The notes: generated by a model not told the origin, from the sequence alone. Positions 21,169 to 33,796 are shown, counted from the first letter of the stretch. The stretch is DNA of 64,000 nucleotides from Plutella xylostella (GCF_932276165.1 NC_063993.1:7016001-7080000); one strand, 5' to 3'. Made by a program: numbers and translations.

Positions 21169-21309
21169 CATAATAATAATAATAATAAAGTTCTTTATTT
21201 ACAGGTAAGACCCATTAAAATACAAGTACAATAATAAAATATAGTAAAATTAAATTAAATTATACATAATATGTTGCCTATGATAACTAATCTATAAAGC
21301 TAGGATCAG

Positions 21310-24150
21310 TTAAAATTTGCCATTCTCAGCACGGTGCACGGCCAACCAGTGTCTAACAAATCCGTTATCAAGGTTGGAACTAATCGTTTCTAGGATCCGG
21401 TTGTTAGAGTTCCTAATCCTCTCCCAAAAAGCAGCTGAACGAAACCGAAGGACAGCATAGAAGTCCGGGACCCTGGCGTCCGCGAACATGCCACTCGCGC
21501 TGCAGTACCTGGGTAACTTTATTATAATACGGAAGGCGTCATTGTATTGCACTCTTAAGACATTGTAAAAGCGTTTAGTGAAGTTAACCCAGAGTTGACA
21601 GGTATAAAAAGTTTGGCAGTACGCTTTGAACAATGTTATTTTGACTTCACGGGAGCAGCGCGCGAATCGCCTGGCGAGCATGTTGCAGCGCACGGCCAGC
21701 GCGCGCCGCTCCCGCTCCATGTCCTGTTCGTCGTTCAGCTGCTCGTTCAGGAGGTGACCCAAGTACTTGAAGCTCCTCACTACCCGAACTGGTGAACCCA
21801 GCAAGTAAACCGGTGGCACCGTCTCCGGACCCCCACCTGCACGAAATACGAGCATCTCGGTTTTCGCCACATTATACTTTAAGCCGTGTCTTTCAGCAAA
21901 GGCTTCACAGACTGAAAGCAGCTTCCTTAATCCGTTAATCGAGGGGCTGAGAAGCACCATATCGTCCGCGTAGCTCAAGTTGTTAACACACACGTTATCA
22001 ACATGGCAACCGATCCTGGTGCTTCTAAGCTCCACGATTAGATCGTTAACATACAGGTTGAAGAGGTCCGGAGAGGTGAGCCCCCCCTGTCGTACGCCAC
22101 AGTCTAATCTAAAATCATTAGATAGTGCGTCGCCCCATTTCACATTGTTAGTCTGGTTCTCGTACCAATATCTCAACAGGTTCACAACAATAGTCGGTAC
22201 GTTGGAATCAGTAAGCTTCTGCCAAAGAGTCTTATAGTTTACTAGATCGAAGGCGCGGCTAAGATCTAAGAAACATGCATAGACAGAAGTGTCACGATTG
22301 AGGTAGTATTTTACAGTATGTTTGAGCGCGACTATTGCTGAATCCGTCGAGAGACCGGCACGAAACCCAAACTGCGCGTCATCAATCTTTATATTGTTCA
22401 CCAGTTCGGGCTGCAGGAGCCTCTCGAAGATTTTTCCTATAACCGTACCTAGCGAAATAGGCCTATAGTTGTTCGGGCTCGAGAGGTCACCAGTTTTGTT
22501 CTTGACAATCGGTACCACCACCGTCTTCATCATGTCGCTCGGCATGAAACAAAAACGGATGCACTGATTGTATAGGATGCTCAGAAGTCTGAACACCCCA
22601 TCCCCAGCATACAGGATGTGCTCAAGACTGAGGCCGTCGTGGCCGGGCGACTTGCCGCGCGTCATGGCGCGCACGGCACGGGCCACGTCCCCCGCGCTGA
22701 ACTCCAGCCGCTCCGCGCCGCCACCGCCGCCGCCGCCGCCGTCCACGCCGGCCGCAGCCCCGGGCACACCCCTAACTTCTAATGGCTCCACTCTAAAGTG
22801 ACGAGCAAACATATCCGCTATGGATTTTTTGCATGTTTCATTATTAACACTGACAGGCAGCTCTTGCTTACCGCTCAAACTCTTTACATTTTTCCAAAAT
22901 TTTACAAAATTTTTGTTTACTTTATTAACTGCCAAAATATTCATTTTAATCGAATCCTCATTATTCTGCACCCATTTAAGTTTATTTTTAAATGTTTTTC
23001 GACTCTCTAGCATTAGTTTGTAAATATAGCCGCTCGCGGGGCTACCACAATCCATCCACCACTTGTGGTATAATCTGGCCTTAGCGTGACATTCCCTGAC
23101 GTGGTGGTTCCAGCCGGCGACCTGTCGAGCCCGACCCCGTGCACCGCGCTGAGAGTGACAACTATGAATAGCGGCCTCCTGTAACGTTGTAACAATAGAC
23201 TTGTACAAATCACTTATGCTAACCTTATGACAATCACAACATTTATTTTCATTTTCATTGTTATCACAGTTATTACATTGACTAGACGTTTTTATCGCTA
23301 TAAATTTATCATGACAATACTTGGCATAGTTATTAATTTGATCTATATTTCTACACTTCCAAAGCACGTTATTGATATCAGTCTTATTGTAAATATGTAC
23401 ATTCTTAATATTAAAAATCTTAATGTCAGCTTGTATAAAAATAGGGTAATGATCAGACCAACGAACATCGTTATCTACCCAAACTTTGGTAACTGAGTCC
23501 CAAGCGGCTTCAGTTGACAAACAATGGTCAAGCCACCTACGGGAGCCACTAGATTCACACATAAAAGTAAATGTACCGGACTCAACTCCTAAGTAATTTA
23601 TATCCGCACAAACCCAATTGTTTTCCGAGCAATAGCTCAGCAACTCACGCCCAAACGGTGCGCTCGGGTGCGCGTTGAAGTCGCCGAGGGCGAATGCAGC
23701 CTCAACGTTGTTGTCATCAACAACGGCACCAATACACGCTAAACAGTTCGTAAAATCCGTTAGATTATCTGCTATGTCGCACGGCATATAAATAGTAAAG
23801 ACTAGAAACACTCTATTACATAAACTTATTTTAATGGCCGCTATTCTATCAGATTTACAGTCAATAATGGTTACATTAGTAAACACTGACTTCCGCCACA
23901 ACAGCGCCAGTCCCCCGTAGGGCCGACCTCGCAGCACTCCAGCCCCGGTGTCCACCGATGACGTAGATAAGCAGGCAAAGTCATTATCGATTTCATTTAC
24001 GAAATTAAGATCATGCGGTAAAAGCCAAGTTTCCTGAAGCGCTACGATGTCAGCTGTTTTACAAATATCGCGCACATGAACAATGGACCTTTTCAATGAT
24101 TTACAATTGAAAGAGGCCATTAATAAGTGGTTAGTTAGGTGTTTATCCAT
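21310..24150 (-). CDS. LINE ORF2: endonuclease and reverse transcriptase
   Basis: 946-aa protein that nicks the target and primes reverse transcription there. The apurinic-like endonuclease has Asn15 (SFNCKS), Glu40 (LQETW), Asp157/Asn159 (LGDFNAH), an Asp-His pair in RRWLDH and the terminal SDH at 232-234. The reverse transcriptase has NNYRPISLG, the QFGFR region, FLDLSRAFD, GVRQGGLTSP and the catalytic YADD at 727-730. An unusual Gly-rich linker (eight Gly in a row, GC-rich codons near 22720-22745) separates the two halves. The C-terminal part after RT is typical of LINEs. The start ATG overlaps the ORF1 stop by 8 nt, suggesting coupled reinitiation as described for some insect LINEs. No break is seen, so this copy may be active. 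Confidence 0.92.
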   Translation of the reverse strand: MDKHLTNHLLMASFNCKSLKRSIVHVRDICKTADIVALQETWLLPHDLNFVNEIDNDFACLSTSSVDTGAGVLRGRPYGGLALLWRKSVFTNVTIIDCKSDRIAAIKISLCNRVFLVFTIYMPCDIADNLTDFTNCLACIGAVVDDNNVEAAFALGDFNAHPSAPFGRELLSYCSENNWVCADINYLGVESGTFTFMCESSGSRRWLDHCLSTEAAWDSVTKVWVDNDVRWSDHYPIFIQADIKIFNIKNVHIYNKTDINNVLWKCRNIDQINNYAKYCHDKFIAIKTSSQCNNCDNNENENKCCDCHKVSISDLYKSIVTTLQEAAIHSCHSQRGARGRARQVAGWNHHVRECHAKARLYHKWWMDCGSPASGYIYKLMLESRKTFKNKLKWVQNNEDSIKMNILAVNKVNKNFVKFWKNVKSLSGKQELPVSVNNETCKKSIADMFARHFRVEPLEVRGVPGAAAGVDGGGGGGGGAERLEFSAGDVARAVRAMTRGKSPGHDGLSLEHILYAGDGVFRLLSILYNQCIRFCFMPSDMMKTVVVPIVKNKTGDLSSPNNYRPISLGTVIGKIFERLLQPELVNNIKIDDAQFGFRAGLSTDSAIVALKHTVKYYLNRDTSVYACFLDLSRAFDLVNYKTLWQKLTDSNVPTIVVNLLRYWYENQTNNVKWGDALSNDFRLDCGVRQGGLTSPDLFNLYVNDLIVELRSTRIGCHVDNVCVNNLSYADDMVLLSPSINGLRKLLSVCEAFAERHGLKYNVAKTEMLVFRAGGGPETVPPVYLLGSPVRVVRSFKYLGHLLNEQLNDEQDMERERRALAVRCNMLARRFARCSREVKITLFKAYCQTFYTCQLWVNFTKRFYNVLRVQYNDAFRIIIKLPRYCSASGMFADARVPDFYAVLRFRSAAFWERIRNSNNRILETISSNLDNGFVRHWLAVHRAENGKF

Positions 24151-25324
24151 TATTGGTACTATTGGGTCGAGTAAGGCGCGAAATACGCTCTCTGTATCGC
24201 CTGTAGACCAAGCCAGCGGGCCAAAAGTTGTTATTTAGGATAGTACCTACTTTACTACCAGGGATCATAACTTTAAACGAATTAAAACTAGTTTCCCGCT
24301 GCGGCATTAAAAGTTCGACACTTAGGCATTTTTCATTCATGTCGTCAAAGTGTTCCTGAATGTCTTTCTCGGTGACGTGTTTCATTAATCGAGACACATA
24401 GATAGCACAGGCGGGCTCCACGACCTGCAGTCTATTACTCGATTGCAAGGTGCCTCTCATATTTTTATTCTTACTACGCTTCTTATGCGACACCGTAGTA
24501 AATCCATTGTCATTTACACCCTTGTTGTCATTGGGCATACGGTCGACAGTCCCTCCCTCGCTACGCAAAATATCACGGTAGGTAGGCGTGTGCGAAATCT
24601 CGGCATCAACAAATTCGTCATCCGTAGGCATCGCCGACTCGGGCGACGGTGGACGGGCCGCGGCCGGCTCGGAAACCGGTCCGCTATCTTGTTCACTGCT
24701 CGTCAACATCGGCGCGCGAATCTCGCCCTTAACATACGCACGTGACGCAGTCGCCGGGCTATTCTGCGTCGAGATAGATGACCGCCCAGTTAAACCGTTT
24801 GAGTTGTTAAATTGAGATGGTTGTTTTTTGCTGAAGGGTTTCTTCTGTACTGCCACCCTGGTCTGGTCTGGTGTCCACCTCGATCTAAGCCGAGATAATT
24901 CGTCTTGAAGCGTTATGAACTCTGATTTTGAGACAGAGTTAGTTTTTAAGTCAAGCATTTCCGACTTAAGTAAAGTCAGGTCTTTCAGTAGTCGCGTTAC
25001 GTCGACATGGTCGAAGGTCACAGGAGGGAGTCGGTCAAGATTCTTCGCCACAAACGTGGGCTGAACGTCAGGATCAGTTGCTTTAAGGAGTACTATAACA
25101 TCTTTAATATTCTTTTTCTTCTTGTCTTCACCTTTTCTATTAACACAGCGTGCACCGGAAATTTCTTGAAATAGTACCGATTTACCCGTATCTATTTCGG
25201 CGTCAGAGAAGTTCGTAGCACATATTTGTATAAGGCTCACATCGTCGATTATGTCAATTTTATTCTGAACAAATGTTAAGAATTCGTCAATGATGGTTTT
25301 CTTATTAGTATTTATTTCACTCAT
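24143..25324 (-). CDS. LINE ORF1 protein
   Basis: 393-aa RNA-binding partner of ORF2. The N-terminal part is acidic and Lys-rich, a central heptad-bearing stretch follows (LLKDLTLLKSEMLDLK region, about residues 105-145), then a Ser/Pro/Asp-rich low-complexity linker. The C-terminal ~90 residues contain AIYVSRLMKHVTEKDI and WPAGLVYRRY, the pattern of the RRM-like or ferredoxin-fold end domain seen in CR1-group ORF1 proteins. No CCHC zinc knuckles are visible. The stop codon lies inside the ORF2 start as AUGGAUAA. The domain assignment rests on pattern memory only. Confidence 0.75.
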   Translation of the reverse strand: MSEINTNKKTIIDEFLTFVQNKIDIIDDVSLIQICATNFSDAEIDTGKSVLFQEISGARCVNRKGEDKKKKNIKDVIVLLKATDPDVQPTFVAKNLDRLPPVTFDHVDVTRLLKDLTLLKSEMLDLKTNSVSKSEFITLQDELSRLRSRWTPDQTRVAVQKKPFSKKQPSQFNNSNGLTGRSSISTQNSPATASRAYVKGEIRAPMLTSSEQDSGPVSEPAAARPPSPESAMPTDDEFVDAEISHTPTYRDILRSEGGTVDRMPNDNKGVNDNGFTTVSHKKRSKNKNMRGTLQSSNRLQVVEPACAIYVSRLMKHVTEKDIQEHFDDMNEKCLSVELLMPQRETSFNSFKVMIPGSKVGTILNNNFWPAGLVYRRYRERISRLTRPNSTNNG

Positions 25325-25420
25325 TATTACAAGAACGAGAATAGCCCTCGCGCGCGGAAGGTGCGACAGTCATAGCCGCATACACAACCATACACGATAC
25401 CGGTGCGGTGAAGACTCGAC

Positions 25421-28400
25421 TATTTACTAAAGTATGATATCTGTAAAATTGAAAATACAGATTTAAGGGTTAGAATTCATTCATAATTTTTGCTATAGAC
25501 GTTATAACCAGGTGTTAGTATTTTCATTTGCGTTTCCCTTATATTCCTGAATGTCCTTAATAGTCAGATGCAATAGTAGAGTCAAGAATTGGTATGTATA
25601 TGAATTATTAGGGTTTTTGAATCACCAAAAAATAGTAGTGTCAGTAGGGAACCCCCTGCGCCGTGGCGGAAGCGCCTCACGGCTTCGTATTATCATGTCT
25701 CCTTCCGTTCCACCTCGTGCTGCCCATATTGTTATATATTATTTTATTATATACAGTTGGTATGTATATTTAAATTGTAGTATAGGTATTGTGTCATTCC
25801 TTACACATGAATTTACACGTGACAGAAAAGTTTTTGTGCCATAATGTTTTGGATTATTATTCCATCACGTTTTCCACGAAACAATGAAAAGTTCGAAAGC
25901 ATACCTTTATGTACACCGTAACATTTGAACCGAATCAACATCATAGCCATAAAGTTTTGAAAGTAATACTTGTATAGTTAGCTGAAGCATATTGGTACTT
26001 GAGTATTTATTAGAAAACTTTAAAATTGTGCTCTGTGGTAGGCTGAGCTCGTATTTGAATTTCATTTGTAAATTTATAAGCACTGTATTATTTTCTTGTT
26101 GTAAGTACCTAATCTATGTACCTGCTACATGAGGCTCCACCCACTAGTGACTAGGGCTATATTAGGATTATAAATCAGGTATCTGAGAGGACGGACATTC
26201 TCTCATATTCTTAGGGTGAGTTCGCAAAGGTATTTATTTCATACTTATGTTATTTGTTGTTTTTTACTATTAGTTGTTTGTATATTTTTTAGAAAGTTTT
26301 TTTTGTTTGTAATTTATCTTTATTATTGTGTTAGGTTTATCCTGTAAACTAGACTAACTAAAAGTAAGATAATATAAGTAAATAAATAAATAAAAAAATT
26401 TAAGTTTATTGGATTGTGGCGAAACAATCCACCTTTTACATAGAAATTATACTGGAGGTTGGCAGTCAGCTCTGCATACTTTGTCATTATTCAAAATAAA
26501 AGTTTATTTTTTAATATTTATTTGATATCATAACGTGAAGTAGGTATAAATAAGTATACCTTTATTAATCAGTAAAATACCAAAAAGATATAAAACAACC
26601 GCAGCAAGAAGCTATCATAATTTTCAGTCAATAAAATTCACAAAGCGGATGGAGAAAAAGGAACAAAATATTCTTAAGAGGGGAAGATTTTATCTCTATT
26701 ATGTCCGGTTAGCAGTTATTTCTTGCCGTTACTAGGATAAAAGATAAAAGCAGAGATCACGCGATTCACTTCTCTAATTGCATCCAAAGAGGTTGCTAGG
26801 CACCAGTAGTAGGGATGGGAAACTACATCAACTGGAAGATATCCGATTGATATTTGACATTTGCTTATAAGTAATGAGTTCCGTAAAATTTGTGTATTTT
26901 TTATAATAATACATACATTCCTATGTAATCCATAACCGGGGAAGTTTTGTCTTACATTTACTTATGGATAAGATAAAATTAAATGCATTTTGTGTTTATT
27001 TTAATTTAGTACCTACAGTAAAAAATAATAGTTTTTTTTTTGTTGTTTGCTATTGTATTGTGTAATAATATACACTGTAAAAGATATTTTCTACTTATAA
27101 CATTTGTAATGCGATTCTTTCCCAGCACTAATTCGCGATGCCATGGGGTGGAAGGTAGGACGGAGGGGTAGCTTACGAGTAGCACACCACTGCAATTATT
27201 TTTTTCAAAACAACCATGTAGTTACACATTTGTAATAAAGAAGATTTAAGACTATACCTACAATAGCAGGTAAAAGATTGAACTTATAAAAAAATATACA
27301 ACTTTACTTACATTGCCAGCCAACTCTATAACAAACCCTTCTAATAGTTCTAACAGCATTAATCACCAAATTTTATGTAGGTACGATGGTGAAAATCAAC
27401 CTTAAAAAAATATATGATCATAATTTAGAAATATAATTATATCAAAGTTCCGCACGGGAGTCGAACCTTCGTCCATCCACTAGGCCACGGGGAAGTAGAC
27501 TTTGTTGGACTCACTAAACACCATTAGTGTAACCCTATACGTTGACGCACATCAAAAGGTTTCTTGGAAAAGTCGAGGAAAGTGTGGAAAATCTTTTGTA
27601 ATACAGCCTTGGTTTTTTTCAGCTCGGTATTGGTTTACGATACCATTATGACGTCATGATCGTAGGTAATTGTTATTTGATACATAATGATGAGACACAA
27701 CATTTGGCTGGAGTTGGCAGAAGATTGATATTTCATAGAACCCATCATTTTATATTATTATACAGTACCAGCTGGCTTCTGATTTTCAATTCCTCCCTAA
27801 CCACTATAATAGCTATTTATTAGCTTCTGTGTTGTACAGTTAACAAGATATTTTTCACAAATTGTTTACCAGTTTGGTATTACAGTATTACACGTGACGA
27901 TTTTGAATCCATCCTTGCGAAACATGTCATGTATTCAAATAAGTAATATCTATATCTAATAAATGACACAGTAAAATATTAAAAAATCCCCTGTAATTCC
28001 TATCTACACTAAGCGCTCGAGCGCTCGCGACTGAACTATAAAACAATAGGGAGAGCTGGGAAAGACGCGTTCGTCGAAAATGACGTGCAACCCGCAATGG
28101 CAGATAGCTGCCTCCATTCACTGAAGCCACCGGATTCAACGTTTTCAACAGAGCTTTAAACTTTCAGATGTGACGTTCGAGACTGAAATCGCAGACCGGC
28201 TGAACAGCGGGTTTATCTACCGCCACTTAATCGGGCTATTGACGTCACATCATCCTCAGATGCGCCATGGTTGCGGATAAAATAATATGTTGTTTTGTTG
28301 CAGATATGATTTAAAATATTACAATCAAATTTAAATGCATTAGTTATGTCGTCCAGTTTTTTTTGTATGTGGACATTGTGGATTTGCTCTCTGAAAATCA

Positions 28401-31100
28401 ATAGATATAATTGTACCATTTACATAATTATGTACCACCATAACAAATAGGATTCTTATTTAAAAACCTGATTAAAATGCTGGTACAATCTACCAGCTCG
28501 TAGGTCTACGCAGCGTGTCGTTATTACAGCCATCTCCCGCACTCGCGTAATGCTCAAGCACAAAACATTTAAAGCGCGCTCTGTGGTGTCGAGATAAGCC
28601 GTATTGGCTGTTTGTGTCGCGACCTTACGTCGCCGTGTGGAGTCGGCTTTACCGCCCGCCTACCCAGTACCTACCTCATGAATACCCTTAATAATAATGG
28701 CGCATTATACGTTCAGAGACAGAGGAAACGCTGAATGGGTCCGTCATTGGTATCTACATAGGTACACATATAATACGAGAACCTGCGTAACCTTTGCCGA
28801 ATCCGTATTAAAGTTTATCTATCCTGTGCTCAGTCGTAAAGGTTTATGACACCTCTAAGCTTAAATTGCAGCAAATACACAAACCTTTTTTAAATAAACC
28901 TATACACTGTATGTCAAGAGATAAAATATAAAATGTTTAGGTAAAAACATAAAGGTAACAGATATGAACCGGAGTAAAAATAACGAATAAAGATAAAGTC
29001 TTAGAAGTCACAACCGATAAAATGACGGCGATTGTAAAGATACTGAAGTCGAAAATATTATGTTGGAAATATTGCAAATAAAAAGCCGCTTTTGTCCACG
29101 AAAATGTTTGAAGATTTTTATAAGTTATGAAAGAGCTTTATCTGCAGCTCAGCTCCGCTCGCGTCTGTCTAGACTACACGATATTTAAGCGTCACTAAGT
29201 TAGACGTCAAACTAAAAAAGGCATAACAAACCAACAATTCATGTGAAGTTCGTGACTCTGCAAGCTTTACAAAATATACTGCTTCAACACTGAGTGATGG
29301 TAAAGACACAAAATATATTACTTTCTCAGTATTTAATACAAAAATCTATTAAGTATCGTATCACGGAGGGTATAATAAAATCAACTGCCAAAAAATATCT
29401 GCATTTAATAAAGCAGTATCAATGCAAATTTCCGCACGGCGACTCTTCCGGTCCTTCAACCGACGTCGAACCGGAAGTGTCCCAATTATCCCGGAATATT
29501 AGACCCTAGAATAGACCCCCGGGACTACGCGCTGCTACAATCCAACCAACATTGCTACGGATATCCTACTTTTCTATTTATAGAAATGTTACTCGTATTT
29601 ATCGACGGAACAAAATGTGGGTTTGCTTTTTCGATTTCGCTCATCGCCCCAGGGATGTTGGGAGCATGTGTACATATATACAGCATTATGACGGTTTGTT
29701 TGTATTTATATCTTCAATATTCATAGAAGGATAAATTCAATGTGAATACGTTTTTGTTAGGGCTTATTGTAGGCCTCGTAAAAATATCGTGTTTACGGTT
29801 TACGGCCATTGTCTAGGTTTAACCTTCTGATCCATATTATAATAAATTTGATGTGTTGGTAAAAGTAGAAACAAAAGTGCATACCTATTATATTATTTTG
29901 ACTAGAAAGTAGCGAGTGTAATGTCTATCCTAGCCTAGCCGAACCATTTGATTTTGTTTAAGCGCAGTCGGAACCTATTTAAATAAAAACTACAAAATCT
30001 AATCTTACATTTTATAGCACAATTTATAATTATAACTTATGCTCTAATCATCACAACATTTCAGAGCATCATAATTCAGTGACATAACGTCAACGTGCGA
30101 AAACAATGCCTATAAATTGCCGTCAGATGAGAGAGAGTAACCAAATTTTCGCCGCTACTGATAATAACATCACACTAGCTAATAATGCCCTCGAACATTG
30201 TTGGATGTGGCGTCCCGTTACGCAGGTGGTCTGATTAATTAGGCCGACAAGTCATATTGTTTCACGGTAGTTTGTAGCCATTTTTAATTGGCGTCCCTTG
30301 CTTCGCCGGCAGCCGCGTCCGCCGGTGACGTATAACGCCCTCTCGCTCTCGCCCGTGATATGATACTTTATACAACCGTTGTGTAAACAGTAGGTGTATT
30401 GTTAATAATATTTTTTTTTCCTGTTTTGACTGTTGGCACAGCTGTCTTATGCTGACTAAACGAATCCGGTAAATATTCACGCATTCTTGAACATTTGAAA
30501 CGACTACCTCACGTCGTCCGATTACCTGTCTACGCAACTTCAAAATCCGCATTCACAGCCTTGCATATAGCTCACCGTGCTGCTCCCTACACGCTCGACA
30601 GTCACCATTAGTTTACATACAAATGGTGCTCGTTTTACATAATCCGTCCGACACGACGCCGGTAATTTGTTCCCGACCATCTGGATAAGCAAATTGATCG
30701 CAGATCCGATATCAGATTAACGGTCGGCAAAAGAGAACATCTCCTCATTTCATGAGTTTATCACGTGATAATGTGAAGTGGTTTAATAATGCTAGTAGTA
30801 ACGTTAAGTTGGTATGGCTGAGATGATAGGATGAGTATGTTTAGGGTCTAACTAATTGCAGATCCAACGATACCATTTTTAAATGTATCTGGATAGCTAG
30901 ACTTCTGCAAAGTTAAGAACTCAGTAAATGATTTTTCAATCTTAAGTAAATACGCCCACTTTCTCACTTAAGTAAATTTAACTGATAATGTGAAGGTATG
31001 AACTTAAGTCCCACCAGTCCATACTCAACGACAATTCATCCAATCACAGCGCTACATTCCAAACTCGACAATCTCAGGTGATAAACTGACACAGCTAATG
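25421..31100. other. Gene-less stretch
   Basis: No supported gene. It holds a GC-rich hairpin-like patch near 25660-25685 (GCCGTG with CACGGC), an (AAAT)n run near 26380, and CpG-richer unannotated patches near 28500-28680 and 30300-30350. On the minus strand near 27440-27500 there is a tRNA-like A-box/B-box pair, discussed under rejected items. Confidence 0.5.
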
Positions 31101-31315
31101 TACTGTGGCCTGCGCCTAAAAGTATACAGGCGGAGTTTTTAAAATAGCGATCCCTGATGATGAAGGGACCAGCTACATCTGTTATAAATCCGGGGACGTG
31201 TTGTGTGTGATATGTGTAGTAGTGGTGTTTATGTGGATGTGCTTGAGCAGCATGTGAGCTTGAGATCGCTATTTTAAAAACTCCGCCTGTATACTTTTAG
31301 GCGCAGGCCACCGTA
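31101..31315 (+). mobile_element. 215-bp foldback MITE, copy 1
   Basis: The ends run from TACTGTGGCCTGCGCC to GGCGCAGGCCACCGTA. The arms are complementary for almost 50 bp (through TAAAATAGCGATC) around a GT-rich centre. A second copy of the same length and orientation is at 53245-53459. TA at both borders suggests a TA target duplication. No coding capacity. Confidence 0.88.
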
Positions 31316-33085
31316 CCTATCTAATATTCAGAGTCTTTAAAAGTATAAGTACTGTTCCATTCGTAGAGTAAATCCGGAGCCTGCAAGTGGTACCTAATAT
31401 TTCTATACAACCTGCGCGTCTGTTTGTGAAAACTTTATTCAGTTGAATTTTGAACTGTCTGTAAAATGAAGCTGAAATTTGAACGGACTCTGCCGGAGAC
31501 GCGGATGTTTTTTGCTCTCTATCACGTTATTCAAATTAGATGGAGCGTGTCTTTAAATTGCTGCTTCTTAGCAGGTGAATTGCATTCAAACGGAAAAAAT
31601 AGTTTGTATATTTTCTTTGACGTTGTGTTTTTAAATTGCTTTGACGGCACATACATATTAAACACGGCAACCGCTCGGGACGCATTTATGGCCGCATTTA
31701 GCCGGCTAATCCAAGCCTCCATCTACTCCTTAATAAACACTTGGCAGCGTTGATTGTTTTACATATAAATGGATGTCGCTCCGTAATCCAGCTAACACAA
31801 TAGCATTAATTTGTTTGGTGGCTGCGTGCGAGCGCAAATTGCGAAAGCTGAAATTGGTGCGAAATGTGCATTCGAAATTGACTGAGTGGTGAGTGCAGCG
31901 GACTCCCCCTGAGCTAGTGGTGAGTGTGGAGTACCTGCCGACTGTCTACCACATAATTTGCTTCTTCTGTTCTTCTTTGTTTTATAATCTGGAAAATAGC
32001 GGTGGTACACCTATGTACCTTTTCCTAAACGTTTTTTGATAGTGGTCGAGAGTTTTTTATAGCCATATTCCATTTAAAATGGTTTAGCTTAGGATTAGTT
32101 TAGTTTAAGATTTGGTTATCTTATACATTTAACTGTCGCTTGTAGAAGAATAGTAAATGTAGAGCATATTAAGTATAATAATATGTTTTTAGCTACTGCA
32201 CACAAGCCGTATGATATACTAGTTCAATCAGTCGGCAGCTCATTCCCACACTCACTTTTTCGCCTCACACCTCGCACCAAATACGTTGTTTAGTCAAACT
32301 TAGCTAGTGAAGTTAAATTACTATTTCAAAATGCAAATCCAGAGCGGAGAGAAGTGGAGCGGCACCTGCGCGCTGACAGTTGTGTAATAGCTCGGAACCA
32401 CCAAATTAATTCACAAAACTCTGACCTGTCTCAACCGAAATCGTTTTTGATGCCGGTAGTTTGTTCATTGTTATTCGGGTCGCCAAATTTGTATATGTTC
32501 CGCGAAAATTATTTGACTGGTAATTAAGTTAGGTTGCGCTGTGAAAAGTTCCGATCTGTTCGGGGTTTGTTTGTGTTAATTCGCTTATTGGTGTGGCGTC
32601 GTAAAAACTAACAATAACACTCAATAGAAATTGAAAACAATTTATTTTGATCCAATTCTCTGTTATATCTACGGACTGGCCAGTAGCAAAAACTAAAACA
32701 ACCTTTGGTATGCGATTGAATTCAAAACAAAACACAGTTTCAAAAAAGGAATACGTACTGGGTACAAAATTCATTTTGCAACGAATTCGCCCTTTGAGTC
32801 GCAGTTTGACAGTCGCTCGCTGCGCCCCCGCGCCCTCCCGCACGCCCCTGCCGCTTCGCGCGCCCCGCCAGCCCCCGCGCGCCCTGTGCCGCTGACGCGG
32901 GGCGGGCGCGCGTGCACTTGATTGAACTCTGAATTACAATCTTCAAACGCTTTTACACGTCACTATAGGTAGGTACTTTATTCAAACGAGGCCTACAATC
33001 GGGGACAATGATGGGTTGTGCAGTAAAAAATATAATTATGCAGTACTTAATTATTTAAAAAAATAACAATTTAACTGTCCAATAT
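31316..33085. other. Gene-less stretch with a CpG-rich patch
   Basis: About 32815-32925 is strongly GC- and CpG-rich (Pro/Arg-type codons in both frames), unlike its AT-rich surroundings, and could be a promoter or 5' exon. I cannot define a coding exon with good splice sites. Nothing else is recognised. Confidence 0.4.
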
Positions 33086-33796
33086 AATGGACAACATTTC
33101 ATTTTCTTTACCCTATATTTTTATTAGTTATTCGGAAAGTTTATACAAAATTAGTGGACCCATATTTTTTATTTTCTATATACATAAATTTTTGCATGTT
33201 ATTTTTAACTTTAAAGTTAATTATTTTAAAACCGGAAGTGACGTCACATATTAGGCTCAATTTTTATTTTTGTCTATTGCCTGAGTCTCGAAAAAAACCA
33301 TAAATGACACTGACAAGTGACATTTAAACTTTGTTTACATGCTGTTCAAATGACCTTGATATTTCTGATGATGGAAAATAGGTACTTATCATGTAAAAAA
33401 ATAAGCAGAAGCATTTTTTCAGCTGTGTAGGCGGTGGCATGCTCTGGGACATATTATATAGAGGTCATCTCTTAATAATAAATAAAAAAATAGTCAGAAA
33501 GTGTCAGAACAGAATTAATGAAAATGACCCAAATAAACAACAACGTCACGATAAAACGTCAACGTCAATCAAAAATGAAAGTGACAGTTACTTTGTTTTT
33601 AAATCTATAGGCTTTGATCATCAAAATGCATCGCACCTGATGCATGACGTCATCAGCACTTTTTTACTATTTTATGATTTTCTCGAAAATGATACATCCA
33701 AAAAATACAAAAACATTTTTTTTGTGGCCTTTAGAGCTAAATCACGAAATGGTTTTCGATTTATAGCAGCTTTAGTTTTTTGAAATGTTGTCCATT
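33086..33796. mobile_element. 711-bp candidate DNA transposon with 16-bp inverted ends
   Basis: AATGGACAACATTTCA at 33086-33101 is matched by its exact complement at 33781-33796. No clear target duplication is visible, so the borders may be a few bases out. A 114-codon frame at 33439-33783 has no domain I recognise and is Lys/Asn-rich like translated AT-rich DNA. Confidence 0.5.

Larger units (their letters stand above)
21172..25420 (-). mobile_element. Full-length two-ORF LINE (non-LTR retrotransposon)
   Basis: Minus-strand element with ORF1 (24143-25324), ORF2 (21310-24150) and a 3' untranslated region ending in AATAAA and a (TTA)n tail at about 21172-21187. The 5' end is not precisely placed; I set it near 25420 from the CpG-richer leader upstream of ORF1. 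Both ORFs are intact. ORF order, the apurinic-like endonuclease and the short-repeat tail place it in the Jockey/CR1/L2 group of LINEs; I do not assign the clade. Confidence 0.85.

Noticed and set aside
27440..27500. tRNA-like A-box and B-box on the minus strand (GGCCTAGTGGA and GGTTCGACTCCC)
   Set aside because: The two boxes are only about 10 nt apart, too close for a tRNA, and there are no acceptor or anticodon stems. It may be a decayed SINE head, but I cannot support a feature.
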